From contig JANZZQ010000035.1 of assembly GCA_026419315.1 (NCBI GenBank), positions 1 to 9,726 of the forward strand: a DNA stretch of 9,726 nt. The letters run 5' to 3'. This DNA is from Armatimonadota bacterium (GTDB lineage: Bacteria > Armatimonadota > Fervidibacteria > Fervidibacterales > Fervidibacteraceae). The notes beneath the pieces are model-generated. The model saw only the letters and a list, made by a program, of their open reading frames with translations, had not been told where the DNA came from and made no database searches. Both the position numbers and the translations under genes were made by a program. This document shows, piece by piece, positions 7,553 to 9,726 of this stretch; positions within the stretch are counted from its first letter, which is position 1; each line of letters opens with the position of its first letter.

Positions 7553-7580
7553 TTGAAATCTGGTTGTGCCATAATAAAAT
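7553..7580 (+). promoter_or_regulatory. Candidate sigma-70-type promoter of thi4
   Basis: TTGAAA (7553-7558), a 16-bp spacer and TAAAAT (7575-7580) each match the -35 and -10 consensus at five of six bases. Transcription would start near 7587, about 23 nt before the thi4 ATG, leaving no room for a TPP riboswitch. The promoter lies in the 71-bp gap after the response regulator, so thi4 is probably expressed independently of the two-component operon. Confidence 0.5.
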
Positions 7581-7593
7581 TCGCCAAATCTTC

Positions 7594-7600
7594 AAGGAGG
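7594..7600 (+). promoter_or_regulatory. Ribosome binding site deciding the thi4 start
   Basis: AAGGAGG lies 9 nt before the ATG at 7610 but only 3 nt before an in-frame ATG at 7604, so the start at 7610 is preferred. Confidence 0.75.
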
Positions 7601-7609
7601 TTGATGCAC

Positions 7610-8404
7610 ATGTCACTGTTCAAGCCCGTTGACGAGAAAGATGTGACCCGCGCCATCGTGCGCGGTTTCATGAGGCAACTTGAAGAATACGCCGAGAGCG
7701 ATGTCATTGTTGTCGGCGGCGGACCAGCCGGTTTGATGGCAGGTCGTGAACTTGCCCGACAGGGTTTCAAGACCCTCATCGTTGAACGCATGAACTACCT
7801 TGGCGGCGGTTTCTGGATCGGCGGTTATCTTATGAACAAAGCCACATTCCGCGAACCTTCTCAAGAGATACTTGACGAACTCGGTGTCCCTTACGAGCAA
7901 GCGACAGAGGGGCTCTATGTCGCCGATGCACCCCACGCTTGCTCAAAACTAATTGCTGCCGCTTGCGATGCCGGTGCAAAGTTCGCCAACATGACTTATG
8001 TTGAAGATGTCATCCTCCACAACGGTCGCGTTGCAGGCGTTGTAATCAACTGGACGCCAATCACAAAGTTGCCCCGAGAAATCACATGCCTTGACCCAAT
8101 CGGCATTCAAGCGAAACTAGTGATTGATGCGACCGGACACGAAGCATCGGTCGTCAAAGCGCTCGAAAAACGAGGTCTCATTAAGACACCCGGCATGGGT
8201 GCAATGTGGGTTGAACGCAGCGAAGACGCGGTTGTTGAACACACTGGAGAAGTCTTCCCTGGGTTGATCGTCGCAGGCATGGCTGTCGCTGAAACTTACG
8301 GTTTGCCGCGAATGGGTCCAACCTTTGGCGCGATGCTGCTATCGGGCAAGCGGGCTGCAGAAATCGCTGCCGAAATTCTTGCCGGAGTCAAAGTCGGAGT
8401 GTAA
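7610..8404 (+). CDS. thi4: Thiamine thiazole synthase, Thi4 family (Cys-type active site)
   Basis: A 264-residue FAD/NAD-fold protein. Thi4 enzymes make the ADP-thiazole precursor of thiamin from NAD, glycine and a sulfur source. The dinucleotide-binding motif is DVIVVGGGPAGLMAGRELA (31-49), followed by an acidic VER (58-60) and GGGFWIGGYLMNK (65-77). The conserved NWTPIT (147-152), DATGHEA (173-179) and RMGPTFGAMLLSG (234-246) are Thi4 family hallmarks. At 160 the sequence is TCLDP: a cysteine directly before the LDP/MDP motif, the position of the self-sacrificing sulfide donor Cys205 in yeast Thi4, whereas studied archaeal methanogen homologues have His there. This suggests a single-turnover sulfur donor mechanism, though free-sulfide use cannot be excluded. 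The gene has its own candidate promoter and a strong terminator; no other thiamin gene and no TPP riboswitch is visible in the window. Confidence 0.92.
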   Translation: MSLFKPVDEKDVTRAIVRGFMRQLEEYAESDVIVVGGGPAGLMAGRELARQGFKTLIVERMNYLGGGFWIGGYLMNKATFREPSQEILDELGVPYEQATEGLYVADAPHACSKLIAAACDAGAKFANMTYVEDVILHNGRVAGVVINWTPITKLPREITCLDPIGIQAKLVIDATGHEASVVKALEKRGLIKTPGMGAMWVERSEDAVVEHTGEVFPGLIVAGMAVAETYGLPRMGPTFGAMLLSGKRAAEIAAEILAGVKVGV

Positions 8405-8436
8405 GCGAAGTTTTCAATCGCACCGGAAGATTTGAG

Positions 8437-8475
8437 CGGGAGCGGGTAGAACCCGCTCCCGTTTCTTGTTTTGTC
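8437..8475 (+). terminator. Rho-independent terminator after thi4
   Basis: A perfect 11-bp G+C-rich stem (8437-8447 paired with 8451-8461, CGGGAGCGGGT and its complement) with a 3-nt loop AGA is followed by a T-rich tail (TTTCTTGTTTTG). It lies 32 bp after the thi4 stop and separates thi4 from the fucosidase gene, so the latter needs its own promoter. Confidence 0.9.
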
Positions 8476-8593
8476 ACCCTTTCATGCCGCTGGCTTTACG
8501 AAACGGTTGAGAACAAACTCGTTTAAACGCCGAATTCACTCGGCACCAAGACCGAATTTCGCCCATTGAAGCCAGTTTGTATCTCAAGGTGTC

Positions 8594-8631
8594 AAGTTTG
8601 CGTTGCATCAAAAGTTTGCGTTAAAGTTTGC
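8594..8631 (+). repeat. Three short direct repeats upstream of the fucosidase gene
   Basis: AAGTTTGCGTT occurs at 8594-8604 and 8612-8622, and its first eight bases again at 8624-8631. They sit 37-74 bp before the fucosidase ATG, where a promoter must lie after the terminator. They could be operator half-sites for a carbohydrate-responsive regulator, or a chance or slippage repeat. The rest of the spacer (8476-8667) holds a 10-bp palindrome CGTTTAAACG (8520-8529) and a small hairpin GCCGA/TCGGC near 8530, but no gene. Confidence 0.45.
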
Positions 8632-8654
8632 TGGGGCATTAGTAGCGAATGCTT

Positions 8655-8662
8655 GGAGGTGA
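8655..8662 (+). promoter_or_regulatory. Ribosome binding site of the fucosidase
   Basis: GGAGGTGA, then 5 nt to ATG at 8668. This fixes the start and explains the very short N-terminus. Confidence 0.8.
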
Positions 8663-8667
8663 TTGGA

Positions 8668-9726
8668 ATGTGGTGGGTTTTGTTGGCAAGCGTGACAGCG
8701 ACCCAGCAACCTCAAGCCGACAGGCTCGCTTGGTGGCGTGAAGCGAAGTTCGGGATGTTCATCCATTGGGGTCTTTACGCTATCCCTGCAGGTGAATGGA
8801 AAGGCAGGAAAATCCCCGGAATCGGCGAATGGATCATGCACAATGCACAAATCCCGATCCACGAATATGAGCCGTTGGTGCAGCAATTCAACCCCGTTGA
8901 GTTCAACGCCGACGAATGGGTTCAATTGGCGAAAGAGGCGGGAATGCGTTACATCACCATCACGACCAAGCATCATGACGGCTTTTGCCTCTTTGACAGC
9001 GCCTTGACAGATTACGACATCATGAGCACCCCGTTCAAGCGAGACATCATCCGCGAATTGGTTGATGCTTGCCGTCGCCACGGCGTTCGCATCCAGTTTT
9101 ACTACTCGCTCCTTGACTGGCATCACCCCCACTATGTCCCTCGCCCCAAATGGGTGGAAGACCCACCAGGTCACCAACGAGATTTCAACCGCTACCTTGA
9201 ATACATGTTCGGGCAAATTCGCGAGTTGTGCGAAAAGTATCGCCCCGACGGAATTTGGTTTGACGGTGGCTGGGAACATCCGCCGCAAGAATGGCGAGCG
9301 GAAGAGTTGCTCAAGATGATTTGGAGCATCTTGCCCAATGCAGTCATAAACAACCGTTCAGGTTTGCCCGCAGATTACGACACTCCCGAACAGTATGTTC
9401 CAGCCGCAGCAACTCGCACTCCCGAAGGCATAAGGCTTTGGGAAACTTGCATGACGATGAACGACACTTGGGGCTACCGAAAGGACGATTTCAACTACAA
9501 GTCGGTTCGCCAACTCATCCAAACCCTCGTTGACATCGTCAGCAAGGGTGGAAACTTTTTGCTCAATGTCGGTCCGATGGCAAACGGCAAAATCCCGCAA
9601 GAGCAAGTGACAAGGTTGAAGCAAATGGGTGCTTGGCTGCGCCAATACGGAGATGCCATCTACGGCACTGAGCCATCGCCTTTTCTCGTTCATCGCCACC
9701 CAATCGGTGGCTGCACTGTTAAGGGC
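8668..9726 (+). CDS. Alpha-L-fucosidase, glycoside hydrolase family 29 (3' end beyond window)
   Basis: The 353 visible codons contain no stop. GH29 enzymes are retaining exo-hydrolases that release L-fucose from glycan ends. Signatures in order are KFGMFIHWGLYAIPAGEW (27-44), YITITTKHHDGFCLFDS (95-111), SLLDWHHPHY (147-156), YRPDGIWFDGGWE (191-203) with D199 as the probable catalytic nucleophile, LWETCMTMNDTWGY (257-270) and GGNFLLNVGPMANGKIP (294-310). These cover almost the whole catalytic barrel; any C-terminal beta-sandwich or carbohydrate-binding domain is outside the window. The N-terminus MWWVLLASVTATQQPQA has a very short hydrophobic stretch without a basic n-region; it could be a minimal signal peptide cleaved near VTA-TQ, but export is uncertain. 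The gene is isolated behind the thi4 terminator and may be the first of a carbohydrate-use group to the right. Confidence 0.93.
   Translation, partial: MWWVLLASVTATQQPQADRLAWWREAKFGMFIHWGLYAIPAGEWKGRKIPGIGEWIMHNAQIPIHEYEPLVQQFNPVEFNADEWVQLAKEAGMRYITITTKHHDGFCLFDSALTDYDIMSTPFKRDIIRELVDACRRHGVRIQFYYSLLDWHHPHYVPRPKWVEDPPGHQRDFNRYLEYMFGQIRELCEKYRPDGIWFDGGWEHPPQEWRAEELLKMIWSILPNAVINNRSGLPADYDTPEQYVPAAATRTPEGIRLWETCMTMNDTWGYRKDDFNYKSVRQLIQTLVDIVSKGGNFLLNVGPMANGKIPQEQVTRLKQMGAWLRQYGDAIYGTEPSPFLVHRHPIGGCTVKG

Noticed and set aside
7539..7609. TPP riboswitch in front of thi4
   Set aside because: The 71-bp gap is too short once the promoter is placed, and the conserved CTGAGA and ACCTGA-type elements are absent.
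8608..9288. Minus-strand open frame opposite the fucosidase
   Set aside because: The plus strand has clear GH29 motifs throughout; the antisense frame has none.
1..9726. Mobile element, CRISPR array, toxin-antitoxin or defence system
   Set aside because: I found no transposase or integrase motifs, no terminal repeats, no regularly spaced repeats and no small gene pairs other than the kinase-regulator operon.

Overview
The window looks like chromosomal DNA of a bacterium. Evidence for bacteria is the strong GGAGG-type ribosome binding sites, an AcpS-type holo-ACP synthase, a class II tRNA nucleotidyltransferase, a two-component pair and a Rho-independent terminator. The mix of an ADP-forming acyl-CoA synthetase, a Thi4-type thiazole synthase and a GH29 fucosidase would fit a thermophilic or anaerobic polysaccharide degrader. 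An Armatimonadota-like (Fervidibacter-type) lineage is my guess; nothing here is a decisive taxonomic marker. All intact genes have similar codon use, and I see no transposase, integrase, phage gene, tRNA, rRNA or CRISPR array.

Layout. Positions 1-2206 carry two minus-strand genes: acpS, then 77 bp downstream a fused alpha-beta ADP-forming acetyl-CoA synthetase that runs off the left edge. A plus-strand alpha/beta-hydrolase (2400-3326) is divergent from acpS. Positions 3327-3713 hold no intact gene, but the minus strand reads as one protein-like sequence broken over three frames, probably a decayed gene. A minus-strand class II CCA/poly(A) polymerase-family enzyme (3714-5246) follows. Divergent from it, with 55 bp between starts, is a plus-strand operon of a cytoplasmic GAF-GAF histidine kinase and a single-receiver response regulator joined by a TAATG overlap (5302-7538). 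Next comes thi4 (7610-8404), with its own candidate promoter and a strong terminator at 8437-8475. After a 190-bp spacer with short direct repeats, a GH29 alpha-L-fucosidase starts at 8668 and runs off the right edge.

The genes look like housekeeping and metabolic functions side by side rather than one integrated system: ATP from acyl-CoA, ACP activation, tRNA 3'-end maturation, signalling, thiamin thiazole synthesis and fucoside hydrolysis. I did not find a convincing undescribed multi-gene system. The points most worth a second look are the cysteine at the sulfur-donor position of Thi4, the unusual H-box of the kinase, the altered template motif of the tRNA nucleotidyltransferase, and the frame-broken remnant at 3327-3674.
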